The notes under the pieces: model-generated
Database searches by the model: none
The model's input: the letters and a program-made list of their open reading frames with translations, nothing else
Told to the model about the DNA's origin: nothing
Program-made: the position numbers and the translations under genes
Assembly (NCBI RefSeq): GCF_900113645.1
Contig: NZ_FOQC01000009.1
Span: 1 to 64,000 of the forward strand
Origin: Trichococcus flocculiformis
Lineage (GTDB): Bacteria > Bacillota > Bacilli > Lactobacillales > Aerococcaceae
Reading direction: 5' to 3'
DNA: 64,000 nt
Shown: piece after piece, positions 1-7,635 of the stretch
How positions within the stretch are numbered: position 1 is the stretch's first letter
Layout of the letters: every line of letters starts with the position of its first letter

Positions 1-30
1 ATTCGTGGGTTCAATTCCCATCAGTCGCCC
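1..30 (+). tRNA. tRNA-His, 3' part only
   Basis: The window opens inside a tRNA. The T arm GTGGGTTCAATTCCCAT and acceptor strand CAGTCGCCC match the 3' half of Firmicute tRNA-His, and the order His-Gln-Cys-Leu is the usual end of the large Lactobacillales tRNA array. The anticodon lies outside the window, so identity rests on the T arm and on gene order. Confidence 0.7.
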
Positions 31-36
31 TCTTAT

Positions 37-108
37 TGGGCTATCGCCAAGCGGTAAGGCAACAGACTTTGACTCTGTCATTCGTTGGTTCGAATCCAGC
101 TAGCCCAG
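37..108 (+). tRNA. tRNA-Gln (UUG)
   Basis: The acceptor stem TGGGCTA (37-43) pairs with TAGCCCA (101-107), followed by discriminator G. The anticodon loop ACTTTGACT carries TTG, giving Gln. CCA is not encoded. It follows tRNA-His by 6 nt. Confidence 0.93.
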
Positions 109-130
109 TTTTTTCAAATAGCAACATCTC

Positions 131-201
131 GGCGGTATAGCCAAGTGGTAAGGCACAGGTCTGCAAAACCTCTATCACCGGTTCAAATCCGGTTACCGCC
201 T
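131..201 (+). tRNA. tRNA-Cys (GCA)
   Basis: The acceptor stem GGCGGTA pairs with TACCGCC (194-200), followed by discriminator T. The loop CTGCAAA gives anticodon GCA. CCA is not encoded. Confidence 0.93.
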
Positions 202-243
202 TTCCATAACAACAAAATGGAACATTGCATTCTTCATAATCAT

Positions 244-327
244 GCCGGCGTGGCGGAATTGGCAGACGCGCTGGACTCAAAATCCAGTGCCCGCGAGGGC
301 GTGCCGGTTCGACCCCGGCCGCCGGTA
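244..327 (+). tRNA. tRNA-Leu (CAA)
   Basis: This is a class II tRNA with a long variable arm (TGCCCGCGAGGGCGT). The anticodon loop CTCAAAA gives CAA. The acceptor GCCGGCG (244-250) pairs with CGCCGGT (320-326) through a terminal G-U, discriminator A. It is the last gene of the tRNA array. Confidence 0.93.
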
Positions 328-337
328 TCACAAAAGA

Positions 338-382
338 AACAAGCCCAGAGAGATGGTTTCCATCTTTCTGGGCTTGTTTTTT
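338..382 (+). terminator. terminator of the tRNA array
   Basis: An inverted repeat (ACAAGCCCAGAGAGATGG against CCATCTTTCTGGGCTTG) is followed by six T. It is the typical landing site of group IIC introns, and an intron-like scrap starts right after the T run. Confidence 0.9.
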
Positions 383-383
383 G

Positions 384-413
384 GCGTGCCTGGTATGGAG
401 TGATAACTTGCGG
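384..413 (+). mobile_element. 5' scrap of a group II intron
   Basis: GCGTGCCTGGTATGG, then GTGATAACTTG, nearly matches the first 27 nt of the intron at 33061 (GTGTGCCCGGCATGG, GTGATAACTTG). Both begin one G after the T run of a terminator hairpin. Downstream similarity fades at about 413 and no reverse transcriptase follows. I infer a remnant of a group IIC insertion. Confidence 0.55.
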
Positions 414-546
414 GAGTAGTTCACATCACCATATTCGTTTTGTTGAGAATAGTATAATTTGCGCTTTTGTGGCTATCTAGGTGTCAGTATTCAGCTTATA
501 TAATAATAAGATAAAAAATATTATAGTAAAAACAAATGAATTAATC

Positions 547-594
547 TTGTCAATTTAACTTTAAAATGTTATATTTAAAAACGGAAACGTTTCC
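547..594 (+). promoter_or_regulatory. promoter and LacI-type/cre operator of the fructan cassette
   Basis: TTGTCA (547-552), a 17-bp spacer and TATATT (570-575) form a sigma-A promoter. The perfect palindrome GGAAACGTTTCC (583-594) covers the expected start site. It has the central CG of LacI/GalR-family operators such as CcpA cre or ScrR-like sites, so repression by blocking initiation is likely. No regulator gene is adjacent. Confidence 0.7.
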
Positions 595-617
595 AAAAAA
601 TAGTAGGAGGGGCTAAA

Positions 618-2033
618 TTGAAAAAATGGCTAAGTATTGGTCTAGGCACTATCTTCATTGGAGGGTTGATTTTGACAATCAAAACAGATATTTTCTCTAA
701 TAAGACGACGATCCAACAAGTTTATCCACGCTCAAATGAGAGCTTTGTTGGGGATCCGATGCCTTATTTTAATGGTGAAGAATTTATGATTTATTATTTA
801 GAAGACTTACGAGATGATCAGACTGGTTTTCATCCGATCAGTTTAATGACGACGACTGACTTTATTAATTACACAGATCATGGTGAAGTGATTCCATTTG
901 TAAATGATCAGAACCATCAGGAGTTAGCTTTAGGGACTGGTTCTGTCATAATTGATTCAGATGGATTGTATCATGCATTTTATACCGGCCATAATGGATC
1001 ATTGTCACCCAAGGAAGCAATTATGCATGCCACCAGTAAAGATGGAGTCAAGTGGAGTAAACAGCCCGAGCACACGTTTTTCGCTAGTGCACAGTATGAA
1101 GCGGATGACTTCAGAGATCCCTTTGTGTTTTACGAAGAAGATTCTCAGGAGTATTGGATGCTCATTACAGCACGTCAGAATGGAACAGGCGTTATTGCTA
1201 GATATACTTCAACGGATTTAATAACCTGGGAAGATCAGGGTACTTTTTTTGTAAATGATTTTGGAAACGATTCCAACTTGGAATGTCCATCACTTGTTTA
1301 TTTTGAAGGAAAATGGTATTTGGCTTTTTCGGATCAATGGGATAAACGTGTCGTTCATTATCGTATTGCGGATAGTGTCAATGGACCTTTCGTCAAACCA
1401 ACCAACTTAGATCATTGGGATGGTTCTGGATTTTATGCTGGAAGATTAGAAACAGATGGAGAGAAACTTTATGTAATGGGTTGGATTCCAACCAAAGAAC
1501 AACATCGTGACAATCAAAACTATAATTGGGCAGGTAATCTTGCTGTCCATGAATTGATAGCTAAGGATGATCAACTATTGCCGACGTTGCCTGAAAGTGT
1601 TAAAGAACAGGTGAATACGGTAGCTTTCACAAATCAGACAATTCCTGAAGGCCAATCCATCACTTTTGATGCTAACGAGGAAACCATTCTGTATTCTGGA
1701 AAAGTCGTGTTAGATGAACAAACAAAAAAATGGGCCTTTCAATTTAACAGCAAAGAAAACAAATCGGATCTAAATGTTATTTTTGATACAGAACTAAATA
1801 CAGTCGCATACTATAATTATTCTTTAGATAGGCTGGAAAATTATGCTCCACAAACTGAAATGCCTTTTGACTTTGCTGGTCGATCAAGTGTAACTATTAA
1901 ACTGGTCTTAGAAGATGATATTGTTGTTCTCTATCTGGATGATGAAATTGTTCTCTCAAATCGGATGTACCAAGCTAAGGATAGTGATTGGGCAATCATG
2001 GCTATTGAAGGGCAATTAAAGATAGAATCATAA
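618..2033 (+). CDS. membrane-anchored GH32-like glycosidase (divergent)
   Basis: A 471-aa protein with an N-terminal hydrophobic anchor (about residues 5-21), predicted outside the cell. The beta-propeller region has GH32/GH-J signatures: VGDPMP with Asp46 as candidate nucleophile, a FRDPF motif (transition-state Asp) and a LECPS motif with the candidate acid/base Glu. A beta-sandwich-like C-terminal third follows, as in GH32. The canonical WMNDPNG is replaced by VGDPMP, so linkage specificity is uncertain; fructan or fructoside cleavage is inferred from the sacC gene 21 bp downstream. The start is TTG behind AGGAGG (605-610). The region is visibly AT-richer than most of the window. Confidence 0.75.
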   Translation: MKKWLSIGLGTIFIGGLILTIKTDIFSNKTTIQQVYPRSNESFVGDPMPYFNGEEFMIYYLEDLRDDQTGFHPISLMTTTDFINYTDHGEVIPFVNDQNHQELALGTGSVIIDSDGLYHAFYTGHNGSLSPKEAIMHATSKDGVKWSKQPEHTFFASAQYEADDFRDPFVFYEEDSQEYWMLITARQNGTGVIARYTSTDLITWEDQGTFFVNDFGNDSNLECPSLVYFEGKWYLAFSDQWDKRVVHYRIADSVNGPFVKPTNLDHWDGSGFYAGRLETDGEKLYVMGWIPTKEQHRDNQNYNWAGNLAVHELIAKDDQLLPTLPESVKEQVNTVAFTNQTIPEGQSITFDANEETILYSGKVVLDEQTKKWAFQFNSKENKSDLNVIFDTELNTVAYYNYSLDRLENYAPQTEMPFDFAGRSSVTIKLVLEDDIVVLYLDDEIVLSNRMYQAKDSDWAIMAIEGQLKIES

Positions 2034-2054
2034 GAGAATATAGGAGAGATCAAA

Positions 2055-3605
2055 ATGAAAAGAAAACACGTTGTTCTATTTTCCGGTTTAATAGCATTAG
2101 CCAGTTTAGTACTTGTCATCTTTAATTTGATAACTTCAAGAAACTATTATGCTGAAGAATATCGCCCTCAGTTTCATTTTTCACCCGAAGAAAATTGGCT
2201 GAATGATCCGAATGGCATGGTTTATTATGATGGTGAATATCATCTGTTTTATCAGCATAATCCAGGTGGCAATGAATGGGGACCAATGTATTGGGGCCAC
2301 GCGATAAGTAAAGATATGATCAATTGGGACCATAAGCCCATTGCTTTAGAACCCGATGATTTAGGAATGATTTTTTCAGGTAGTACGGTAGTTGACTGGA
2401 ATGACACATCTGGATTTTTCGACGGTGGAGAAGGTTTGGTTGCGATTTACACACAAAACGGTGAAGGACAAAAGCAAAGTATTGCTTACAGCAAAGATAA
2501 GGGTCGCAGCTGGGAGAAATACGATGGAAATCCAGTGATACCTGTCGATCCAGAGATAAAGGATTTTCGGGATCCAAAAGTGTTTTGGCATGAGGGAACA
2601 GAAAAATGGGTGATGTCACTCGCAGCAGGAAAAAAAGTAATGTTTTATGATTCCCCAAATTTAATTGACTGGAATTTCATGAGTGAGTTTGGAGAGGGCG
2701 CAGGTGCGCAAGGCGGCGTATGGGAGTGCCCTGATTTATTTGAACTGCCGGTTGATGGCGATTCTGATGATACAAAGTGGGTATTACAAGTGGATATAGG
2801 TGATGGTGCCATTGCTGGTGGTTCCGGTGCGCAATATTTCATAGGTGACTTTGATGGAACAACATTTAAAAGCATAGATGAACCAGACCATATCAACTGG
2901 CTCGATTATGGCGCAGACTTTTATGCAGGACAATCTTTTTCGGATATTCCTGATAAAGATGGGCGTAGAATCATGATCGCGTGGATGAGTAATTGGCTGT
3001 ATGCCAACCGGGTGCCTACAGAGGAATGGCGTGGTTCAATGTCCGTTCCAAGGTCGCTAGAATTAAAAACTACAGATGACGGAAGCATAAAGTTATTTCA
3101 GCATCCAGTCGAAGAGTTAACCGCACTTAGAGATAAGGAATTATTCAGGGTTGAAAATCAGATAGTTGATTCCATAAAAGCTGCTGATTTATTAGATGGG
3201 ATTGAAGCCGATGTATTTGAACTGAATGCTGAAATTCAACTAGATCAACCGGTAGATTTTGGAATCAAAGTCAGAATGTCTGAAGAAAATCAGGATGAAA
3301 CGGTGATCGGCTTTTCTGAGTCAAAAAATGAACTGTTTGTTGAACGTAGTCAGTCAGAAGAATTGTATTTCAGTCCTTATTTTAATGGGCGTCACGCAGT
3401 TTCAATCAATGACAGTAAAGTGATCAACCTAAAAATTTTGGTCGACAAAAATTCTGTTGAAGTTTTTTTACAAAATGGAGAATATGCAATAACAGATTTA
3501 ATTTTTCCGCGAGACGATAGCAGAGGGTTGGATTTTTATGTCGAAGATGGTGAAGTCACAATAAATTCGCTTGAGATCCATTCTATAAAATCCACTTGGA
3601 AATAA
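2055..3605 (+). CDS. sacC: membrane-anchored exo-levanase/inulinase (GH32)
   Basis: A 516-aa GH32 fructan hydrolase. An N-terminal transmembrane segment (about residues 6-27) leaves the enzyme on the outer face. All catalytic motifs are present: WLNDPNG (nucleophile Asp51), FRDPK and WECPD (acid/base Glu), then a C-terminal beta-sandwich. It should release fructose from levan or inulin. It follows the divergent GH32 gene and shares its promoter. No sugar transporter or PTS is encoded next to it. The symbol reflects family resemblance; levanase, inulinase and extracellular sucrase cannot be told apart by eye. Confidence 0.85.
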   Translation: MKRKHVVLFSGLIALASLVLVIFNLITSRNYYAEEYRPQFHFSPEENWLNDPNGMVYYDGEYHLFYQHNPGGNEWGPMYWGHAISKDMINWDHKPIALEPDDLGMIFSGSTVVDWNDTSGFFDGGEGLVAIYTQNGEGQKQSIAYSKDKGRSWEKYDGNPVIPVDPEIKDFRDPKVFWHEGTEKWVMSLAAGKKVMFYDSPNLIDWNFMSEFGEGAGAQGGVWECPDLFELPVDGDSDDTKWVLQVDIGDGAIAGGSGAQYFIGDFDGTTFKSIDEPDHINWLDYGADFYAGQSFSDIPDKDGRRIMIAWMSNWLYANRVPTEEWRGSMSVPRSLELKTTDDGSIKLFQHPVEELTALRDKELFRVENQIVDSIKAADLLDGIEADVFELNAEIQLDQPVDFGIKVRMSEENQDETVIGFSESKNELFVERSQSEELYFSPYFNGRHAVSINDSKVINLKILVDKNSVEVFLQNGEYAITDLIFPRDDSRGLDFYVEDGEVTINSLEIHSIKSTWK

Positions 3606-3720
3606 GAATTATTCAATCATTTTTATGGATCATAGGGTACCTGTAAAACTCAAGCGGTTAAGAGGGCGTCCATACCAAAAGACAACGGCTGCTTGCGGCA
3701 AGCTTACTTCTCACCATAGA

Positions 3721-3772
3721 ACATCTGAACTCCGGCGAAGCGAGTGTTCGCAGGAGCTCAGATGTCTTTTTT
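3721..3772 (+). terminator. terminator of the fructan cassette
   Basis: A long hairpin with arms starting ACATCTGAACTCC and ending GGAGCTCAGATGT precedes CTTTTTT. The stem contains the first CTCCGG repeat unit. Confidence 0.8.
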
Positions 3773-3860
3773 CAATCAGTTCCGGTGAGCGCCTCTTAAC
3801 CGGAACTGAGCGCCTGGATTGATTCCTTACCTCCGGCGAAGCTCGCCTCATCGGAGGTAA
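3728..3860. repeat. CTCCGG palindromic repeat, locus 1 (three units)
   Basis: Three imperfect palindromes start at 3728 (AACTCCGGCGAAGC), 3778 (AGTTCCGGTGAGC) and 3829 (ACCTCCGGCGAAGC), 50-51 bp apart. Their right arms are GCAGGAG, AACCGGAACT and CATCGGAGGT. The first is extended by ACATCTG/CAGATGT and followed by six T (to 3772), so it also acts as the sacC terminator. The locus lies between convergent genes. Confidence 0.8.
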
Positions 3861-3916
3861 TGGCCGCCCCCAGCCTAAACTGTCTCGAGTCATCCATCCG
3901 CAGACTCTCATCGTTT

Positions 3917-4894
3917 CTATCTGTATCCCGTGATATTCCTTGGAACATAAGCTTCTTCCAAGTACTTGATTTCTTCAGCGCTCAATGCGACCTCGAATGC
4001 GCCTAGGGCATCATCCAGATATTTCACTTTTGTCGCGCCGATCAGTGGGGCGGTGACGTAGTCTTTGCTCAGCATCCAGGCAGTCGCGACTTGTCCGCGG
4101 GTGATGCCGCGCTCATCGGCTAATTTATGGACCCTTGAAATGACCTCATTGTCGGAAGCCACAATGTATGCAGGCAGATCGGCTTGTACGGCTTGGCTGG
4201 CGCGGGCTGTGATGGCGCCGATATCCCTCGTCAATCTTCCTCCCGCCAACGGGCTCCAAGGCGTCATCGCCACTTTTTGGTCCTGCAGTAAAGGGATCAT
4301 TTCGCGTTCTTCTTCCCGGTAAAGCAGATTGTACAGGTTCTGCATGGAAACAAATTTCGTCCAGCCATTTTTCTCGGCGATGAATTGGGCTTTCGCAAAT
4401 TGCCAAGCATGCATGGAAGAAGCTCCGATATAACGCACTTTCCCCATTTTCACCAAGTCGTGCAGGGCTTCCATCGTCTCTTCGATAGGCGTGCCGTAAT
4501 CCCAGCGGTGGATGATGTACAGGTCCAGATAATCCGTCTGCAATCTTTTCAAAGAGTGATCGATTTCGGCGAAGATGCTTTTGCGGGACAAACCTTTCGC
4601 GTTCGGTCCGTCGAACATCGGGAAATACAATTTGGAAGCCAGGACGATTTCATCGCGGTTGGCGAAATCCTTCAATGCCTTCCCGACGATCTCTTCGCTG
4701 GATCCAGCTGAGTACAAGTTTGCAGTATCGAAGAAATTGATTCCGGAGTCCAAAGCTTTTTTGATGACTTCGCGGCTTTCCGCTTCACCTATCGACCATT
4801 TTTCGCGACCGCGTTCCGGTTCCCCGAATCCCATGCAACCCAGACAGAGTTTTGAGACTTCCATACCAGTATTCCCTAATTTTACATATTCCAT
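3917..4894 (-). CDS. aldo/keto reductase
   Basis: A 325-aa cytosolic NADPH-dependent oxidoreductase of the AKR superfamily. The catalytic tetrad is visible: Asp56 and Tyr61 in FFDTANLYSAG, Lys88 in LASKLY, His129 in YIIHRWD. Length matches YajO-like AKRs. GGAGG precedes ATG. It is transcribed divergently from the carboxymuconolactone-decarboxylase gene, and both promoters carry MerR-type operators, suggesting a joint response to an electrophile or aldehyde. The substrate is unknown. Confidence 0.9.
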   Translation of the reverse strand: MEYVKLGNTGMEVSKLCLGCMGFGEPERGREKWSIGEAESREVIKKALDSGINFFDTANLYSAGSSEEIVGKALKDFANRDEIVLASKLYFPMFDGPNAKGLSRKSIFAEIDHSLKRLQTDYLDLYIIHRWDYGTPIEETMEALHDLVKMGKVRYIGASSMHAWQFAKAQFIAEKNGWTKFVSMQNLYNLLYREEEREMIPLLQDQKVAMTPWSPLAGGRLTRDIGAITARASQAVQADLPAYIVASDNEVISRVHKLADERGITRGQVATAWMLSKDYVTAPLIGATKVKYLDDALGAFEVALSAEEIKYLEEAYVPRNITGYR

Positions 4895-4932
4895 GATAGC
4901 GCCTCCAAAAGATTTGTTTTTATTATACCCCT

Positions 4933-4963
4933 ATTGTAACTGTTGGAGTTAACTCCAAGACAA
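4933..4963 (-). promoter_or_regulatory. MerR-type promoter of the aldo/keto reductase gene
   Basis: Read on the minus strand: TTGTCT, a 19-bp spacer, TACAAT. The perfect palindrome TTGGAGTTAACTCCAA (4943-4958) occupies the spacer. An overlong 19-bp spacer with a palindrome is the hallmark of promoters twisted open by MerR activators. Confidence 0.8.
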
Positions 4964-5011
4964 GTGTTTTCTGCCTAATAAAAAAATATTATTCAATAGC
5001 TGCTGTAACGG

Positions 5012-5042
5012 TTGACTTGGAGTCCACTTCAGGATTTAAACT
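5012..5042 (+). promoter_or_regulatory. MerR-type promoter of the CMD-merR operon
   Basis: TTGACT (5012-5017), a 19-bp spacer and TAAACT (5037-5042). The spacer holds TTGGAGTCCACTTCAG, a degenerate version of the operator on the divergent side. Confidence 0.78.
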
Positions 5043-5078
5043 GAGGGTAACAAAAATATGAAATAGGAGGAATGGAAG

Positions 5079-5837
5079 ATGAAAATGAGCGAAACTGCAA
5101 AAAAGAACCATGACGAACTGTTTCCTGGGCACGTGTCGATATTGGCTGAAAAGGATCCGGAATTTATTGAAGTTTTTGATAATTTCGCGTTTGATGAAGT
5201 GCTGCAATACTCCAGTTTGGATGTGAAGGAAAGGCAGAAAGTGCTGTTGGCTGCTTTGATCGCCATGCAGTGCGTGAACGAGTTCAAAGCGATGGCGAAG
5301 GGTGCTTTGAATGTAGGCGTCACGCCGGTTGAGCTGAAGGAGATCGTCTATCAGGCCGTCCCTTATGCCGGCTTGGGGAAAGTGTTCGATTTCCTGCATG
5401 CGACAAATGAGGTGTTGGAGGAAAGAGGGATCGTGCTGCCTTTGGAGGGACAATCCGCCACGACTGTCGAAAACCGTTATGAGAAGGGCTTGGAAATCGT
5501 CCGCGAGGCTGCGGGGGATACAGTGGACAACATGTTGAACACGATGCCGCAGAACCAGAAGCATTTCGCCACTTTTCTGGCGGATAACTGTTTCGGCGAT
5601 TTCTTTACGCGCAACGGGTTATCGATCCAGGAACGAGAACTGCTGATCTTTACTATGCTAGTTTCGATGGGCGGAGCTGAGCCGCAAATGAAGGGGCATA
5701 TCCGCAACAACCTCCGCGTCGGCAATGACAAGCAAAAGCTGCTGGATACGATCACAGTATTGCTGCCATTCATCGGGTATCCGCGGACGTTAACGGCGTT
5801 GAATTGTCTGAATGAAGTCGCTCCGGAAGAAAGCTGA
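5079..5837 (+). CDS. carboxymuconolactone decarboxylase family protein
   Basis: A 252-aa all-helical protein with two CMD/AhpD-like halves (about residues 30-115 and 150-245). The second half has FFTRNGLSIQERELLIFTML, typical of gamma-carboxymuconolactone decarboxylases. There is no CxxC, so AhpD-like peroxidase-reductase activity is unlikely. It begins 8 bp after AGGAGG and heads an operon with the MerR regulator 17 bp downstream. The role is probably metabolic or stress-related; the substrate is unknown. Confidence 0.8.
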   Translation: MKMSETAKKNHDELFPGHVSILAEKDPEFIEVFDNFAFDEVLQYSSLDVKERQKVLLAALIAMQCVNEFKAMAKGALNVGVTPVELKEIVYQAVPYAGLGKVFDFLHATNEVLEERGIVLPLEGQSATTVENRYEKGLEIVREAAGDTVDNMLNTMPQNQKHFATFLADNCFGDFFTRNGLSIQERELLIFTMLVSMGGAEPQMKGHIRNNLRVGNDKQKLLDTITVLLPFIGYPRTLTALNCLNEVAPEES

Positions 5838-5854
5838 AAGCGCAGGGGATAAAG

Positions 5855-6211
5855 ATGAAAATCGCTCAAGTCAGCAAAGAGAAGCATGTGTCGATTGATA
5901 GCTTGCGGTATTATGAACGGATCGGGCTGGTTCCTCCTGTGAAACGGGTCAAAGGCGGCATCCGGGAGTATTCGGATGAGGATCTGCAATGGCTGGATTT
6001 CATGATGGAGGTGCGATCGGCGGGGGTATCGATTGAACCGTTGATCGATTATGTACGGCTGTGTGGAGAAGGTCTCCATACCGTTCCGGCCAGGCGGGAT
6101 CTGTGGGTCGACGAGTGCGACCTGTTGGAAGAGAAAATTCTCGGACTGCAGGAGACCTTGGCAAAAATGAAAGGGAAAGTAGATCATTATAATGGGATGC
6201 TTAAAGGATAG
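5855..6211 (+). CDS. MerR family transcriptional regulator
   Basis: A 118-aa regulator. The N-terminal winged helix contains the family hallmark SLRYYERIGLVPP (about residues 18-30) and REYSDED. A C-terminal helix (about residues 80-112) should form the dimer coiled coil. There is no metal-binding cysteine cluster, so it belongs with the AdhR/YyaN-type aldehyde or electrophile sensors. It likely acts on the two 19-bp-spacer promoters at 4933-4963 and 5012-5042, including its own. Confidence 0.88.
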   Translation: MKIAQVSKEKHVSIDSLRYYERIGLVPPVKRVKGGIREYSDEDLQWLDFMMEVRSAGVSIEPLIDYVRLCGEGLHTVPARRDLWVDECDLLEEKILGLQETLAKMKGKVDHYNGMLKG

Positions 6212-6214
6212 GGT

Positions 6215-6243
6215 TGGGGCTTTTGTTCCAGCTCTTTTTTTTG
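6215..6243 (+). terminator. weak terminator after merR
   Basis: GGGGCT, a TTTGTTCC loop and AGCTC precede a run of eight T. The stem is short with G-U pairs. Confidence 0.5.
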
Positions 6244-6290
6244 TGCCAGTTTCATCCTGGGAACCTTGTTATCCGCTGGGACAGCGAGCG

Positions 6291-6422
6291 TTGTCGGATA
6301 AACTGGGAAAATCCGACAAACAGAGAGCAAATATGATCATAATTGTCGGATGCATTGGAATATCCGACAAGTTGAGAGAGAACGTGCCGCGCATTGTCGG
6401 ATAACTTGGGAATATCCGACAT
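6291..6422. repeat. TTGTCGGAT palindromic repeat, three units
   Basis: Units start at 6291, 6343 and 6394 (spacing 52 and 51 bp). Each has TTGTCGGAT as left arm and ATCCGACA as right arm around a 10-11 nt centre such as AACTTGGGAAT. No T tract follows. It fills the merR-marR gap. Its sequence is unrelated to the CTCCGG family but the spacing is the same. Confidence 0.8.
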
Positions 6423-6523
6423 CTGGAGCGCGACCTCTCTATTTCTTTAGGTCTTTTTATTGCAAATGCAACAAAAAACCGTTATGATTAATCTAAATTT
6501 CCTGAAGAAGGCAGGTGAGTTGT

Positions 6524-6976
6524 ATGGCGGAAATTCTCCGCGAAATCGGCATGATAGCCAGGGCTTTGGATTCGATCGCGAACATCGAGTTCAAGGAATA
6601 CGACCTGACGAGAGGGCAGTACTTGTATCTCATCCGGATCTGCGAAAATCCGGGCATCATCCAGGAAAAGTTGGCGGAAATGATCAAAGTTGACCGCACG
6701 ACGGCTTCGCGCGCCATCAAAAAACTGGAAGCGAACGGGTTCATCGAGAAGAGAGCCGATGCCGCTAACAGAAAAATCAAACGGATCTTCCCGACGGAAA
6801 AAGGCAAAGCGATCTCCCCGAACATCAGCAGGGAAAATGAGCACTCGGAACGGGTGGCGCTGCAGGGATTATCGGAAGAGGAAGCGACGGTTCTCAGCGG
6901 ACTGCTCCAAACGGTCCGAAAAAACGTCGAAGGCGACTGGGAATACGTGAAAAAAGGCAACAAACGAAACTACTGA
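6524..6976 (+). CDS. MarR family transcriptional regulator
   Basis: A winged-helix dimer of about 150 aa. The recognition region is EKLAEMIKVDRTTASRAIKKLEANGFIEKR (about residues 47-76), with the wing DAANRKIKRIFPTEKGK after it. I take the ATG at 6524 because AGGTGAG (6513-6519) is correctly spaced from it; the GTG at 6515 lies inside that site. It sits 25 bp before paiA, so it probably regulates its own operon. Confidence 0.88.
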   Translation: MAEILREIGMIARALDSIANIEFKEYDLTRGQYLYLIRICENPGIIQEKLAEMIKVDRTTASRAIKKLEANGFIEKRADAANRKIKRIFPTEKGKAISPNISRENEHSERVALQGLSEEEATVLSGLLQTVRKNVEGDWEYVKKGNKRNY

Positions 6977-7001
6977 AGCAAAGATAAGGAGTGCATCATA
7001 T

Positions 7002-7520
7002 ATGGCAATCACACTGAAAAAATGCGGAAGCGAAGATTTGGCGGATCTTCAAGCAATCGGCATCGAAACGTTCACGGACACTTTCGCGGCCCACAACACG
7101 CCGGAAGACCTGCAGGCTTACCTGGATAAGGCCTATGATCCGGAAAAGCTGAAGGAGGAGCTTTCGACTGCAGGTTCGACCTTCTATTTTCTGTATGACG
7201 GAGAGGAACTTGCGGGCTATATGAAGTTCAATGTCGATGCAGCCTTGACGGAAGAGATGGGTGCCGATTCATTGGAAGTGGAGCGGATCTATATCCGACC
7301 GGCCTTCAAGCGCAGAGGGCTCGGGAAATATCTGATCGATAAAGCGATTGAAATCGCCCGCGCGCAGGGCAAGCAACTGATTTGGCTGGGCGTCTGGGAA
7401 CACAATGTGAATGCCATCGCTTTTTATGAAAAAATGGGCTTCGTCCGTACCGGCTCGCATTCGTTCTTTATGGGCGAAGATGAACAGACCGATTTCATCA
7501 TGACGAAGAAGCTGGGCTGA
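7002..7520 (+). CDS. paiA: PaiA-like spermine/spermidine N-acetyltransferase (GNAT)
   Basis: A 172-aa GNAT protein, the same length as B. subtilis PaiA, sharing stretches such as SIETF/GIETF, EEMGA(D/E)SLE, IWLGVWE and NAIAFY(E/K)KMGFV. The acetyl-CoA loop is RRGLGK (about residues 105-110). It should acetylate polyamines in the cytosol. It is the second gene of a marR-paiA operon, preceded by AAGGAG, and ends at a bidirectional terminator shared with a minus-strand small RNA. Confidence 0.88.
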   Translation: MAITLKKCGSEDLADLQAIGIETFTDTFAAHNTPEDLQAYLDKAYDPEKLKEELSTAGSTFYFLYDGEELAGYMKFNVDAALTEEMGADSLEVERIYIRPAFKRRGLGKYLIDKAIEIARAQGKQLIWLGVWEHNVNAIAFYEKMGFVRTGSHSFFMGEDEQTDFIMTKKLG

Positions 7521-7529
7521 CCAGCACAC

Positions 7530-7565
7530 AAAAAACCATCACCGGGTAGGGGCGATGGTTTTTTG
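7530..7565. terminator. bidirectional terminator (paiA and small RNA copy 1)
   Basis: AAAAAACCATC and GATGGTTTTTT flank an ACCGGGTAGGGGC loop. It has a T tract in either direction, so it can end paiA on plus and the small RNA on minus. Confidence 0.85.
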
Positions 7566-7629
7566 CGGTTGCTCTTTACATTGGAGGAGTAAAGAAGAGA
7601 AAAGGGTAAAAAGATTGTTTAATTGGCTT
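7530..7629 (-). ncRNA. candidate anti-Shine-Dalgarno small RNA, copy 1
   Basis: Predicted transcript of about 100 nt on the minus strand, from a TATTAT -10 to the terminator at 7530-7565. It holds a hairpin with stem TTCTTTAC/GTAAAGAG and loop TCCTCCAAT (plus coordinates 7572-7596). The loop is complementary to ribosome-binding sites. The upstream 60 nt are conserved in copy 2 at 10971-11063. There is no ORF. It resembles streptococcal csRNAs and listerial LhrC in layout, not in sequence. Confidence 0.6.
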
Positions 7630-7635
7630 GTCTTT

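Noticed and set aside
85-480. Protein-coding frame over the tRNA array
   Set aside because: It reads straight through three tRNA genes and a terminator; it has no ribosome-binding site.
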